Part shown: positions 37,441-51,689 of the stretch, one piece after another
Layout of the letters: the number at the start of each line of letters is the position of its first letter
Position numbering within the stretch: the stretch's first letter is position 1
Assembly (NCBI GenBank): GCA_022575985.1
Contig: JAKSXM010000266.1
Location: 2,108,001 to 2,172,000 of the forward strand
Source: Anagrus nilaparvatae
Lineage: Eukaryota > Arthropoda > Insecta > Hymenoptera > Mymaridae
Direction: 5' to 3'
DNA length: 64,000 nucleotides
Made by a program: the position numbers and the translations under genes
Notes under the pieces: generated by a model
The model's database searches: none
Seen by the model: only the letters and a program-made list of their open reading frames with translations
Told to the model about the DNA's origin: nothing

Positions 37441-38378
37441 TTCGTGTTTAAAACACAGAAATGAAATATTATGAAATTTATAAAGTTTTGGACAACAATA
37501 TGACTTTTGCAATAAAAGATTTTTTTAAGAAATTCATTTATTTCGTGTTTAAAACACAGAAATGAAATATTATGAAATTTATAAAGTTTTGGACAACAAT
37601 ATGACTTTTGCAATAAAAGATTTTTTTAAGAAATTGATTTATTTTATGTTTAAAACAAACTCATGAAATATTATGAAATTTATAAAGTTTCGGATAATCA
37701 ATATAACTTTTGCAATAAAATATTTTTTTATGAAATTTATTTATTTTATGTTTAAAACAAACTAATGTAATATTATGAAATTTATAAAGTTTTGGACAAT
37801 CAATATGACTTTAGCAATAAAATATTTTTTTAAAAAAATTATTTATTTCGTGTTTAAAACACAGAAATGAGATATTATGAAATTTATAAAGTTTTGGACA
37901 ACCAATATCACTTTTGCAATAAAATATTTTTTTAAGAAATTTATTTATTTTATGTTTAAAACAAACTAATGTAATATTATGACATTTATAAAGTTTTGGA
38001 CAATCAATATGACTAGCAATAAAATATTTTTTTAAAAAAATTATTTATTTCGTGTTTAAAACACAGAAATGAAATATTATGAAATTTATAAAGTTTTGGA
38101 CAACCAATATTTCTTTTGCAATAAAATATTTTTATTGAAAATTTCTTTATTTCGGTTTTAAAACACACAAATGAAATATACTGAAATTTATAAAGTTTTG
38201 GACAATCAATATGACTTGCAATAAAATATTTTTTTAAGAAATTTATTTATTTCGTGTTTAAAACACAGAAATGAAATATTATGAAATTTATAAATTTTTG
38301 GACAATCAATATTACTTTTGCAATAAAATATTTTTATTGAAAATTTCTTTATTTCGGTTTTAAAACACACAAATGAAA
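35971..38378. repeat. Satellite segment VI
   Basis: About 23.5 monomers between B2 and A2. It includes three nearly identical short monomers with AAAGTTTTGGACAACAATATGAC and AATAAAAGATTTTTTTAAG at about 37,400-37,640, an amplified local variant. No gene is seen. Confidence 0.95.
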
Positions 38379-39781
38379 GGACCCCGCACCATTAGCATTG
38401 GAAAATTGCAAATGGTGCGATTTTCTTCAAACTTTGGGAATCGATAGTTCAAGAGATTTTGAAACGAAAATGTCTTATAGAAAAATCGGAAATATTCATT
38501 CCCTTTTGAGATACGGAGGCTAGAAGTGTAAAAAAGTTAAAAAATTATTTTGCTGATACAAAAGACGTAAGTAAAAGATTTTGCATGTAGGGATTACCGT
38601 ATGAATCAAGATTGGGTTTCAATATGTTTTATGGGTCACTGATTCTAATAATGATGTTCCTAAAAACCCAAACGTATGTGTTAGCCCTTAAAGGGCAAAA
38701 ATGGCCCTTTTAAGGGTTTCTAAGTACAAATCATAAATGCTTACATCATAACTCAAACTATACGTTTTTTGGGTCACTGATTCCAATAATGATGGTCCTA
38801 AAGACCCAAACGCATGTGTTAGCCATTAAAGGGCAAAAATGGCCCTTTTAAGGGTTTCTAAGTACAAATCATAAATGCTTACATCATAACTCAAACTGTA
38901 CGATATTATGGAGGATAAATTCGATTATGGTCGTCACTAAACCCAAATGGTTTATGAAGAGTTCTCAAAGGGCTACATTGCCCTTTTTAGGTCTTTTTCT
39001 TGTAAGATCCTTGAGAATAATGTAAAGAACTCAAGATAAACACCTTTTGGGTGGAAAAATTACTTGACGACGATCTGAAAATCCTAACAGTATTTCTAAA
39101 GCCCTTATAGGGCAAAGTTGCCCTTTTTAGGGCTTACTATGTGTGAATCATTAATAACTATATTACTTACTTAAACTGTACGATAGTTACATCACTAGAT
39201 TCAAAGATGATGGTCCCAAAAACAAAAAAAATAGTTTAAAAACAAAGATTAACTTATGATGAGAATTAAGAGATTTGTCTGTGTAAAATCCCTGTAGCCA
39301 AAAAGACCTAAAAAGGGCAATGTAGCCCTTTGAGAGCTGTTCATAAACCATTTGGGTTTAGTGACGACCATCATCGAATTTAGCCTCCATAATATCGTAT
39401 AGTTTGATTTATGATGTAAGCATTTATGATTTGTACTTAGAAACCCTTAAAAGGGCCATTTTTGCCCTTTAAGGGCTAACACATACGTTTGGGTTTTTAG
39501 GAACATCATTATTAGAATCAGTGACCCATAAAACATATCGAAACCCAATCTTGATTCATACGGTAATCCCTACATGCAAAATCTTTTACTTACGTCTTTT
39601 GTATCAGCAAAATAATTTTTTAACTTTTTTACACTTCTAGCCTCCGTATCTCAAAAGGGAATGAATATTTCCGATTTTTCTATAAGACATTTTCGTTTTA
39701 AAATCTCTTGAACTATCGATTCTCAAAGTTTGAAGAAAATCGCACCATTTGCAATTTTCCAATGCTAATGGTGCGGGGTCC
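38379..39781. mobile_element. Element A2: Spy-like palindromic MITE (1,403 bp)
   Basis: Same family as A1 but inserted in the opposite orientation and at a different place in the monomer: left flank AAATGAAA, right flank TTTTATAAAATTTAT. The intact site is at 30,061^30,062 and 34,219^34,220. There is no target-site duplication. The terminal inverted repeats match perfectly for 58 bp. Paired GGGCAAAAATGGCCC and AAGGGCAATGTAGCCC hairpins lie in the interior. Opposite orientation and a different site mean that A1 and A2 are separate insertion events. Confidence 0.83.
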
Positions 39782-42753
39782 TTTTATAAAATTTATAAAT
39801 TTTCGGACAATCAATATGACTTTGGCAATAAAATATTTTTTTAAGAAATTCATTTATTTCGTGTTTAAAACACAGAAATGAAATATTATGAAATTTATAA
39901 AGTTTTGGACAATCAATATGACTTTTGCAATAAAATATTTTTATTGAAAATTTCTTTATTTTGGTTTTAAAACACACAAATGAAATTTTATAAAATTTAT
40001 AAATTTTCGGACAATCAATATGACTTTGGCAATAAAATATTTTTTTAAGAAATTCATTTATTTCGTGTTTAAAACACAGAAATGAAATATTATGAAATTT
40101 ATAAAGTTTTGGACAATCAATATGACTTTTGCAATAAAATATTTTTATTAAAAATTTCTTTATTTCGGTTTTAAAACACACAAATGAAATTTAAAAAAAT
40201 TTATAAATTTTCGGACAATCAATATGACTTTTGCAATAAAATATTTTTTTAAGAGATTCATTTATTTCGTGTTTAAAACACAGAAATGAAATATTATGAA
40301 ATTTATAAAGTTTTGGACAATCAATATGACTTTAGCAATAAAATATTTTTTTAAGAAAATTATTTATTTCGTATTTAAAACACAGAAATGAAATATTATG
40401 AAATTTATAAATTTTTGGACAACCAATATTACTTTTGCAATAAAATATTTTTATTGAAAATTTCTTTATTTCGGTTTTAAAACACACAAATGAAATTTTA
40501 TAAAATTTATAAATTTTCGGACAATCAATATGACTTTCGCAATAAAATATTTTTTTAAGAAATTCATTTATTTCGTGTTTAAAACACAGAAATGAAATAT
40601 TATGAAATTTATAAAGTTTTGGACAACAATATGACTTGCAATAAAAGATTTTTTTAAGAAATTGATTTATTTTATGTTTAAAACACAGAAATGAAATATT
40701 ATGAAATTTATAAGTTTTGGACAATCAATATAACTTTTGCAGTAAAATATTTTTTTAAGAAATTTATTTATTTTATGTTTAAAACAAACTAATGTAATAT
40801 TATGAAATTTATAAAGTTTTGGACAATCAATATGACTTTAACAATAAAATATTTTTTTAAAAAAATTATTTATTTCGTTTTTAAAACACAGAAATGAAAT
40901 ATTATGAAATTTATAGTTTTGGACAACCAATATTACTTTTGCAATAAAATATTTTTATTGAAAATTTCTTTATTTCGGTTTTAAAACACACAAATGAAAT
41001 ATACTGAAATTTATAAAGTTTTGGACAATCAATATGACTTGCAATAAAATATTTTTTTAAGAAATTTATTTATTTCGTGTTTAAAACACAGAAATGAAAT
41101 ATTATGAAATTTATAAATTTTTGGACAATCAATATTACTTTTGCAATAAAATATTTTTATTGAAAATTTCTTTATTTCGGTTTTAAAACACACAAATGAA
41201 ATTTTATAAAATTTATAAATTTTCGGACAATCAATATGACTTTAGCAATAAAATATTTTTTTAAGAAATTCATTTATTTCGTGTTTAAAACACAGAAATG
41301 AAATATTATGAAATTTATAAAGTTTTGGACAATCAATATGACTTTTGCAATAAAATATTTTTATTAAAAATTTCTTATTTCGGTTTTAAAACACACAAAT
41401 GAAATTTAAAAAAATTTATAAATTTTCGGACAATCAATATGACTTTTGCAATAAAATATTTTTATTGAAAATTTTTTTGATAGATTTTTGATAATAAATT
41501 TTTTTGATAATGAATTCATTTAATTCATGTTTAAAACACAGAAATGAAATATTATTAAATTTATAAAGTTTTAGAGAATCAATATGACTTTTGCAATAAA
41601 ATATTTTTTTAAGAAATTTATTTATTTCCTGTTTAAAACACACTCATGAAATATTATGAAATTTATAAAGTTTTGGACAATCAATATGACTTTTACAATA
41701 AAATATTTTTTTAAGAAATTTATTTATTTCATGTTTAAAACAAACTAATGAAATATTATGAAATTTATAAAGTTTTGGACAATCAATATGACTTTAGCAA
41801 TAAAATATTTTTTTAAGAAAATTATTTATTTCGTGTTTAAAACACAGAAATGAAATATTATGAAATTTATAAATTTTTGGACAACCAATATTACTTTTGC
41901 AATAAAATATTTTTTAAAGAAATTTATTTATTTCGTGTTTAAAACACAGAAATGAAATATTATGAAATTTATAAATATTTGGACAATCAATATGTCTTGG
42001 GCAATAAAATATTTTTTTAAGAAATTCATTTATTTCGTGTTTAAAACACAGAAATGAAATATTATGAAATTTATAAAGTTTTGGACAATCAATATGACTT
42101 TTGCAATAAAATATTTTTATTAAAAATTTCTTTATTTCGGTTTTAAAACACACAAATGAAATTTAAAAAAATTTATAAATTTTCGGACAATCAATATGAC
42201 TTTTGCAAAAAAATATTTTTTTAAGAGATTCATTTATTTCGTGTTTAAAACACAGAAATGAAATATTATGAAATTTATAAAGTTTTGGACAATCAATATT
42301 ACTTTTGCAATAAAATATTTTTATTGAAAATTTTTTTGATAGATTTTTGATAATAAATTTTTTTGATAATAAATTCATTTATTTCATGTTTAAAACACAG
42401 AAATGAAATATTATTAAATTTATAAAGTTTTGGACAATCAATATAACTTTTGCAATAAAATATTTTTTTAAGAAATTTATTTATTTCGTGTTTAAAACAC
42501 AGAAATGAAATATTATGAAATTTATAAAGTTTTGGACAATTAATATGACTTTTGAATAAAATATTTTTTTAAGAAAATTATTTATTTCGTGTTTAAAACA
42601 CAGAAATGAAATATTATGAAATTTATAAATTTTTGGACAACCAATATTACTTTTGCAATAAAATATTTTTTTAAGAAATTTATTTATTTCGTGTTTAAAA
42701 CACAGAAATGAAATATTATGAAATTTATAAAGTTTTGGACAATCAATATGACT

Positions 42754-43911
42754 TTAGCAATAAAATATTTTTTTAAGAAATTTATTTATTTTATGTTTAA
42801 AACACACTAATGAAATATTATGAAATTTATAAATTTTCGGCAAATCAATATTACTTTTGCAATAAAATATTTTTTTAAGAAATTTATTTATTTTATGTTT
42901 AAAACACACTAATGAAATATTATGAAATTTATAAATTTTCGGCATATCAATATTACTTTTGCAATAAAATATTTTTTTAAGAAATTCATTTATTTCGTGT
43001 TTAAAACACAGAAATGAAATATAATGAAATTCATAAAATTTTGGACAATCAATATGACTTTTGCAATAAAATATTTTTTTAATAAATTTATTTATTTCGT
43101 TTTTAAAACACAGAAATGGAATATTATGAAATTTATAAATTTTTGGACAATCAATATTACTTTTGCAATAAAATATTTTTATTGAAAATTTCTTTATTTC
43201 GGTTTTAAAACACACAAATGAAATTTTATAAAATTTATAAATTTTCGGACAATCAATATGACTTTTGCAATAAAATATTTTTTTAATAAATTCATTCATT
43301 TCGTGTTTAAAACACAGAAATGAAATATTATGAAATTTATAAAGTTTTGGACAATCAATATGACTTTTGCAATAAAATATTTTTTTAAGAAATTGATTTA
43401 TTTTATGTTTAAAACACACAAATGAAATTTTATAAAATTTATAAATTTTCGGACAATCAATAGGACTTTCGCAATAAAATATTTTTTTAAGAAATTCATT
43501 TATTTCGTGTTTAAAACACAGCAATGAAATATTATGAAATTTATAAAATTTTGGACAATCAATATGACTTTTGCAATAAAATATTTTTATTAAAAATTTT
43601 TTTATTTTGGTTTTAAAACACACAAAGGAAATTCTAAAAAATTTATAAATTTTCGGACAATCAATATGAGTTTTGCAATAAAATATTTTTATAAGAAATT
43701 CATTTATTTCGTGTTTAAAACACAGAAGTGAAATATTATGAAATTTATAAAGTTTTGGACAATCAATATAACTTTTGCAATAAAATATTTTTTTAAGAAA
43801 TTCATTTATTTCGTGTTTAAAACACAGAAATGAAATATTAAGAAATTTATAAAGTTTTGGACAATCAATATGACTTTTGCAATAAAATGTTTTTTTAAGA
43901 AATTCATTCAT
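42754..43911 (-). other. 385-codon open frame in satellite, probably not a gene
   Basis: The longest open frame in the window: eleven and a third copies of a 34-residue repeat with landmarks FYCKSHIDCPK, YKFHNIS and CFKHEINKF, rich in Lys, Phe, Ile and Cys. It exists because the monomer is 102 bp, so the frame carries over from one unit to the next. Copies differ mainly by amino-acid replacements (SHIDCPKLY, SNIGCPKIY, SHTDCLKLY), and single-base indels close the same frame in most monomers elsewhere. There is no start context, leader, conserved catalytic motif or partner gene. I treat it as fortuitous. An identical frame is at 56,065-57,222, and a 378-codon frame at 45,547-46,683 recurs at 58,858-59,994. 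Confidence 0.7.
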
Positions 43912-46900
43912 TTAAAATAAATAATAATATTTTTTTAATAAATTCATTTATTTATTTGCTTAAAACACGGAAATGAAATTTTATAAAGTTTATAAAGTTT
44001 TGGAGAATGAATATGACTTTTGCAATAAAATATTTTTATTGAAAATTTCTTTATTTTGATTTTAAAACACACAAATGAAATTTTAGGAAATTTGTAAAGT
44101 TTCGGACAATCAATATAACTTTATTTCGATTTTAAAACACACAAATGAAATTCTAGGAAATTTATAAAGTTTTGGACAATTAATATGACTTTTGAAATAA
44201 AATATTTTTAGTGAAAATTTCTTTATTTCGGTTTTAAAACACACAAATGAAATATTATGAAATTTATAAAGTTTTAGACAATCAATATGACTTTTGCAAT
44301 AAATTATTTTTAGTGAAAATTTCTTTATTTCGGTTTTAAAACACACAAATGAAATTTCAGGAAATTTATAAAGTTTTGGACAATTAATATGACTTTTGCA
44401 GTAAAATATTTTTATTGAAAATTTCTTTATTTTGATTTTAAAACACACAAATGAAATTTTAGGAAATTTATAAAGTTTTAGACAATCAATATGACTTTTG
44501 CAATAAAATATTATTATTGAAAATTTCTTTATTTCGGTTTTAAAAGACACAAATGAAATTTTACGAAATTTATAAAGTTTTGGACAATCAATATGACTTT
44601 TGCAATAAAATATTTTTTTAAGAAATTGATTTATTTTATGTTTAAAACACACTAATGAAATATTATGAAATTTATAAAGTTTTGGACAATCAATATAACT
44701 TTTGCAAAAAATATTTTTTTAAGAAATTTATTTATTTTATGTTTAAAACAAACTAATGAAATATTATGAAATTTATAAAGTTCTGGACAATCAATATGAT
44801 TTTAGCAATAAAATATTTTTTTAATAAAAATTATTTATTTCGTGTTTAAAACACAGAAATGAAATATTATGAAATTTATAAATTTTCGGACAATCAATAT
44901 GACTTTTGCAATAAAATATTTTTTTAATAAATTCATTCATTTCAGGTTTAAAACACAGAAATGAAATATTATGAAATTTATAAAGTTTTGGACAATCAAT
45001 ATGACTTTTGCAATAAAATATTTTTTTAAGAAATTGATTTATTTTATGTTTAAAACACACAAATGAAATTTTATAAAATTTATAAATTTTCGGACAATCA
45101 ATAGGACTTTCGCAATAAAATATTTTTTTAAGAAATTCATTTATTTCGTGTTTAAAACACAGCAATGAAATATTATGAAATTTATAAAATTTTGGACAAT
45201 CAATATGACTTTTGCAATAAAATATTTTTTTAAGAAATTTATTTATTTCGTGTTTAAAACACAGAAATGAAATATTATGAAATTTATAAAGTTTTGGACA
45301 ATCAATATGACTTTTGCAATAAAATGTTTTTTTAAGAAATTCATTCATTTAAAATAAATAATAATATTTTTTTAATAAATTCATTTATTTATTTGCTTAA
45401 AACACGGAAATGAAATTTTATAAAGTTTATAAAGTATTGGAGAATGAATATGACTTTTGCAATAAAATATTTTTATTGAAAATTTCTTTATTTTGATTTT
45501 TAAACACACAAATGAAATTTTAGGAAATTTGTAAAGTTTCGGACAATCAATATAACTTTATTTCGATTTTAAAACACACAAATGAAATTGTAGGAAATTT
45601 ATAAAGTTTTGGACAATTAATATGACTTTTGAAATAAAATATTTTTAGTGAAAATTTCTTTATTTCGGTTTTAAAACACACAAATGAAATATTATGAAAT
45701 TTATAAAGTTTTAGACAATCAATATGACTTTTGCAATAAATTATTTTTAGTGAAAATTTCTTTATTTCGGTTTTAAAACACACAAATGAAATTTCAGGAA
45801 ATTTATAAAGTTTTGGACAATTAATATGACTTTTGCAGTAAAATATTTTTATTGAAAATTTCTTTATTTTGATTTTAAAACACACAAATGAAATTTTAGG
45901 AAATTTATAAAGTTTTAGACAATCAATATGACTTTTGCAATAAAATATTTTTAGTGAAAATTTCTTTATTTCGGTTTTAAAACACACAAATGAAATTTCA
46001 GGAAATTTATAAAGTTTTGGACAATTCATATGACTTTTGCAATAAAATATTATTATTGAAAATTTCTTTATTTCGGTTTTAAAAGACACAAATGAAATTT
46101 TACGAAATTTATAAAGTTTTGGACAATCAATATGACTTTTGCAATAAAATATTTTTTTAAGAAATTGATTTATTTTATGTTTAAAACACACAAATGAAAT
46201 TTTATAAAATTTATAAATTTTCGGACAATCAATATGACTTTTGCAATAAAATATTTTTTTAATAAATTCATTCATTTTAGGTTTAAAACACAGAAATGAA
46301 ATATTATGAAATTTATAAAGTTTTGGACAATCAATATGACTTTTGCAATAAAATATTTTTTTAAGAAATTGATTTATTTTATGTTTAAAACACACAAATG
46401 AAATTTTATAAAATTTATAAATTTTCGGACAATCAATAGGACTTTCGCAATAAAATATTTTTTTAAGAAATTCATTTATTTCGTGTTTAAAACACAGCAA
46501 TGAAATATTATGAAATTTATAAAATTTTGGACAATCAATATGACTTTTGCAATAAAATATTTTTTTAAGAAATTTATTTATTTCGTGTTTAAAACACAGA
46601 AATGAAATATTATGAAATTTATAAAGTTTTGGACAATCAATATGACTTTTGCAATAAAACGTTTTTTTAAGAAATTCATTCATTTAAAATAAATAATAAT
46701 ATTTTTTTAATAAATTCATTTATTTATTTGCTTAAAACACGGAAATGAAATTTTATAAAATTTATAAAGTTTTGGAGAATAAATATGACTTTTGCAATAA
46801 AATATTTTTATTGAAAATTTCTTTATTTTGATTTTAAAACACACAAATGAAATTTTAGGAAATTTGTAAAGTTTCGGACAATCAATATAACTTTATTTCG

Positions 46901-47465
46901 ATTTTAAAACACACAAATGAAATTCTAGGAAATTTATAAAGTTTTGGACAATTAATATGACTTTTGAAATAAAATATTTTTAGTGAAAATTTCTTTATTT
47001 CGGTTTTAAAACACACAAATGAAATATTATGAAATTTATAAAGTTTTAGACAATCAATATGACTTTTGCAATAAATTATTTTTAGTGAAAATTTCTTTAT
47101 TTTGGTTTTAAAACACACAAATGAAATTTCAGGAAATTTATAAAGTTTTGGACAATTAATATGACTTTTGCAGTAAAATATTTTTATTGAAAATTTCTTT
47201 ATTTTGATTTTAAAACACACAAATGAAATTTTAGGAAATTTATAAAGTTTCATACAATCAATATGACTTGCAACAAAATATTTTTAGTGAAAATTTCTTT
47301 ATTTCGGTTTTAAAACACACAAATGAAATATTATGAAATTTATAAAGTTTTAGACAATCAATATGACTTTTGCAATAAAATATTTTTAGTGAAAATTTCT
47401 TTATTTCGGTTTTAAAACACACAAATGAAATTTTAGGAAATTTATAAAGTTTCATACAATCAATA
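43912..47465. repeat. Divergent satellite subfamily block, copy 1
   Basis: Monomers here carry GAAATTTTAGGAAATTTATAA or GAAATTTCAGGAAATTT in place of GAAATATTATGAAATTT, the box TTTATTTTGATTTTAAAAC, and TTTTTAGTGAAAATTTC. They form a small HOR of their own. A degenerate junction (ATTCATTCATTTAAAATAAATAATAAT) recurs at 43,900, 45,337 and 46,672, spacings of 1,437 and 1,335 bp, which differ by exactly one 102-bp monomer. This block seems older and less homogenised than its surroundings. Confidence 0.8.
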
Positions 47466-47751
47466 TGACTTGCAACAAAATATTTTTATTGAAAATTTCT
47501 TTATTTCGGTTTTAAAACACACAAATGAAATTTTATAAAATTTATAAATTTTCGGACAATCAATATGACTTTGGCAATAAAATATTTTTTTAAGAAATTA
47601 ATTTATTTCGTGTTTAAAACACAGAAATGAAATATTATGAAATTTATAAAGTTTTGGACAATCAATATGACTTTTGCAATAAAATATTTTTATTAAAAAT
47701 TTCTTATTTCGGTTTTAAAACACAAAAATGAAATTTAAAAAAATTTATAAA

Positions 47752-49281
47752 GGACCTGGCACAAAAACATAGGAAATGGCCGTACAGTGAAAATGGCTGA
47801 ATTTTTGATATGTTGTTATTCAAGTCATCCTGATTAAATGTTCTCATGGTCACCAAGCTCCAAAATCAATATTTTGGCAGCTGCCAAACTCCAAAGTTCG
47901 GTGATTCCAAAATAGCTAAAGTTCTATGACTAAGTTATTAACCTTTTTAAACAATCTTTTTATTTATTTTATTAATATATTTTATATTATTGAAGTCATT
48001 GAGTTCTAATCTGCTGTCAAATTCATAAAATTGGCAGTTGACAGCTGTCAATTAACTGTAAATTACCATTTTAAACATAAAAAAGTACATTTTTTTGCTG
48101 TATACTGTTTTTGTGAACGCTGATTTTATATCTGCTAAAAAAAATAATAAAACTGACAGTTGACAGTTTTACCCGTTCTCTGCTTTACCCAGGATCAATG
48201 ACGTGGACGTGATGGATATACTGATCCCTTGTGTAAGTAATAATGTAAGTGTTTGTGTTTGCGTAATTATGAGTAAGTGTAGTGTATTTATGAATGTGTA
48301 TACATGTTTAATGTTTATATGTCGGACATCAGACCAATAATGTGAGCTTTAGGATGCAAAAGATATATTTTTAAGGATCGATTATTAAAAATTAATAAAA
48401 GTGACAAATGACAGCTGTCAATTAGTTGTCAATTACCCTTTTGAACTAAAAAAAACATTTTTTTTGCTTTACGCTATGTTTTTGAGAACGCTGATTTTAT
48501 ATTCGCTAAAAAAAATAATAAAACTGTCAGTTGACAGCTGTCAATTAGCTGTCAAGTACGTTATTATTGTCTTTATTTATTTTTACCCGTTCTTTACTTT
48601 AACCAGGATTAACGACACGGATGAAACGGATAGTGATCCCTTTCGTTATTCTTAGTAAAATAATAAAACTAGCATTTGACAGCTGTCAAATAGCTATTAA
48701 TTATCTTGTAAACGAAAAAAACTTGATTTCCTTGCGGGTAAAACTGTCTACCGAAAGTTTTATTATACTTTTTAGCAGATATAAAATCAGCATTCTCAAA
48801 AACATAGTGTGCAGCAAAAAAAAGTAGTTTTTATGTAAAAAAAGGTGATTGACAGCTAATTTACAGCTGTCAAATGTCACAAATATTAATTCTTTAGCAG
48901 ATTTAAAATCAATGTCCTCAAGAACATATTTAAATGCAAAAAATGTAGCTTTTCATGTTTAAAAGAGTATTTGACATCTATTTGAAAGCTGTCAACTGTA
49001 AATTTTATGAATTTGACAGCAGATTAGAACTCAATGACTTCAATAATATAAAATATATTAAGAAAATAAATAAAAAGATTGTTTAAAAAGGTTAATAAGT
49101 TAATCATAGAACTTTAGCTATTTTGGAGCCACGGAACTTTGGAGCTTGGCAGCTGCCAAAATATTGATTTTGAAGCTTGGTGCCCAGGAGAATATTTAAT
49201 CAGGATGACTTGAATAACAACATATCAAAAATTCAGCCATTTTCACTGTACGGCCATTTCCTATGTTTTTGTGCCAGGTCC
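47752..49281. mobile_element. Element B3: Spy-like palindromic MITE (1,530 bp)
   Basis: A copy of B2 at an offset of 13,311, with the same flanks and the same orientation. A at 49,173 is shared with B4 (62,485) and not with B1 or B2. It spread by segmental duplication of its satellite surroundings. Confidence 0.85.
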
Positions 49282-51689
49282 TTTTCGGACAATCAATATG
49301 ACTTTTGCAATAAAATATTTTTATTGAAAATTTTTTTGATAGATTTTTGATAATAAATTTTTTTGATAATAAATTCATTTAATTCATGTTTAAAACACAG
49401 AAATGAAATATTATTAAATTTATAAAGTTTTAGAGAATCAATATGACTTTTGCAATAAAATATTTTTTAAAGAAATTTATTTATTTCCTGTTTAAAACAC
49501 ACTCATGAAATATTATGAAATTTATAAAGTTTTGGACAATCAATATGACTTTTACAATAAAATATTTTTTTAAGAAATTTATTTATTTCATGTTTAAAAC
49601 AAACTAATGAAATATTATAAAATTTATAAAGTTTTGGACAATCAATATGACTTTAGCAATAAAATATTTTTTTAAGAAAATTATTTATTTCGTGTTTAAA
49701 ACACAGAAATGAAATATTATGAAATTTATAAATTTTTGGACAACCAATATTACTTTTGCAATAAAATATTTTTTTAAGAAATTTATTTATTTCGTGTTTA
49801 AAACACAGAAATGAAATATTATGAAATTTATAAATATTTGGACAATCAATATTACTTTTGCAATAAAATATTTTTATTGAAAATTTCTTTATTTCGGTTT
49901 TAAAACACACAAATGAAATTTTATAAAATTTATAAATTTTCGGACAATCAATATGACTTGGGCAATAAAATATTTTTTTAAGAAATTCATTTATTTCGTG
50001 TTTAAAACACAGAAATGAAATATTATGAAATTTATAAAGTTTTGGACAATCAATATGACTTTAGCAATAAAATATTTTTATTAAAAATTTCTTTATTTCG
50101 GTTTTAAAACACACAAATGAAATTTAAAAAAATTTATAAATTTTCGGACAATCAATATGACTTTTGCAAAAAAATATTTTTTTAAGAGATTCATTTATTT
50201 CGTGTTTAAAACACAGAAATGAAATATTATGAAATTTATAAAGTTTTGGACAATCAATATTACTTTTGCAATAAAATATTTTTATTGAAAATTTTTTTGA
50301 TAGATTTTTGATAATAAATTTTTTTGATAATAAATTCATTTATTTCATGTTTAAAACACAGAAATGAAATATTATTAAATTTATAAAGTTTTGGACAATC
50401 AATATAACTTTTGCAATAAAATATTTTTTTAAGAAATTTATTTATTTCGTGTTTAAAACACAGAAATGAAATATTATGAAATTTATAAAGTTTTGGACAA
50501 TTAATATGACTTTTGAATAAAATATTTTTTTAAGAAAATTATTTATTTCGTGTTTAAAACACAGAAATGAAATATTATGAAATTTATAAATTTTTGGACA
50601 ACCAATATTACTTTTGCAATAAAATATATTTTTAAGAAATTGATTTATTTTATGTTTAAAACCACACTAATGAAATATTATGAAATTTATAAAGTTTCAG
50701 ACAATCAGTATGACTTTTGCAATAAAAGATTTTTTTAAGAAATTCATTTATTTCGTGTTTAAAACACAGAAATGAAATATTATGAAATTTATAAAGTTTT
50801 GGACAACAATATGACTTTTGCAATAAAAGATTTTTTTAAGAAATTCATTTATTTCGTGTTTAAAACACAGAAATGAAATATTATGAAATTTATAAAGTTT
50901 TGGACAACAATATGACTTTTGCAATAAAAGATTTTTTTAAGAAATTGATTTATTTTATGTTTAAAACAAACTCATGAAATATTATGAAATTTATAAAGTT
51001 TCGGATAATCAATATAACTTTTGCAATAAAATATTTTTTTATGAAATTTATTTATTTTATGTTTAAAACAAACTAATGTAATATTATGAAATTTATAAAG
51101 TTTTGGACAATCAATATGACTTTAGCAATAAAATATTTTTTTAAAAAAATTATTTATTTCGTGTTTAAAACACAGAAATGAGATATTATGAAATTTATAA
51201 AGTTTTGGACAACCAATATCACTTTTGCAATAAAATATTTTTTTAAGAAATTTATTTATTTTATGTTTAAAACAAACTAATGTAATATTATGACATTTAT
51301 AAAGTTTTGGACAATCAATATGACTAGCAATAAAATATTTTTTTAAAAAAATTATTTATTTCGTGTTTAAAACACAGAAATGAAATATTATGAAATTTAT
51401 AAAGTTTTGGACAACCAATATTTCTTTTGCAATAAAATATTTTTATTGAAAATTTCTTTATTTCGGTTTTAAAACACACAAATGAAATATACTGAAATTT
51501 ATAAAGTTTTGGACAATCAATATGACTTGCAATAAAATATTTTTTTAAGAAATTTATTTATTTCGTGTTTAAAACACAGAAATGAAATATTATGAAATTT
51601 ATAAATTTTTGGACAATCAATATTACTTTTGCAATAAAATATTTTTATTGAAAATTTCTTTATTTCGGTTTTAAAACACACAAATGAAA
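49282..51689. repeat. Satellite segment VIII
   Basis: Copy of segment VI at an offset of 13,311, including the run of short AATAAAAGATTTTTTTAAG monomers at about 50,710-50,950. No gene is seen. Confidence 0.95.

Larger units (their letters stand above)
34155..47465. repeat. 13,311-bp super-HOR, copy 1
   Basis: Everything from about 34,155 recurs 13,311 bp downstream: B at 34,441 and 47,752, A at 38,379 and 51,690, and all marker monomers between. To the left of about 34,155 the two copies diverge (47,400 has a GAAATTTTAGGAAATTT monomer where 34,090 has a TTTCGTG monomer). The unit contains two transposon families and a divergent satellite block. The higher-order unit has therefore incorporated mobile elements. 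Confidence 0.9.
39782..47751. repeat. Satellite segment VII, with divergent subfamily block
   Basis: About 78 monomers. The first part (to about 42,670) resembles 26,100-28,900. From 42,754 the minus strand stays open for 385 codons, and from about 43,912 the array changes to a divergent subfamily. It contains an empty B-type site at 41,422^41,423. No gene is supported. Confidence 0.95.

Noticed and set aside
42754..43911. Long minus-strand frames of 34-residue repeats as a repeat-protein gene family
   Set aside because: The frame is open because the period is a multiple of three. Neighbouring monomers close it by indels, variation is largely at amino-acid level, frames start and end at arbitrary monomers, and there is no promoter, leader or unique flanking domain.
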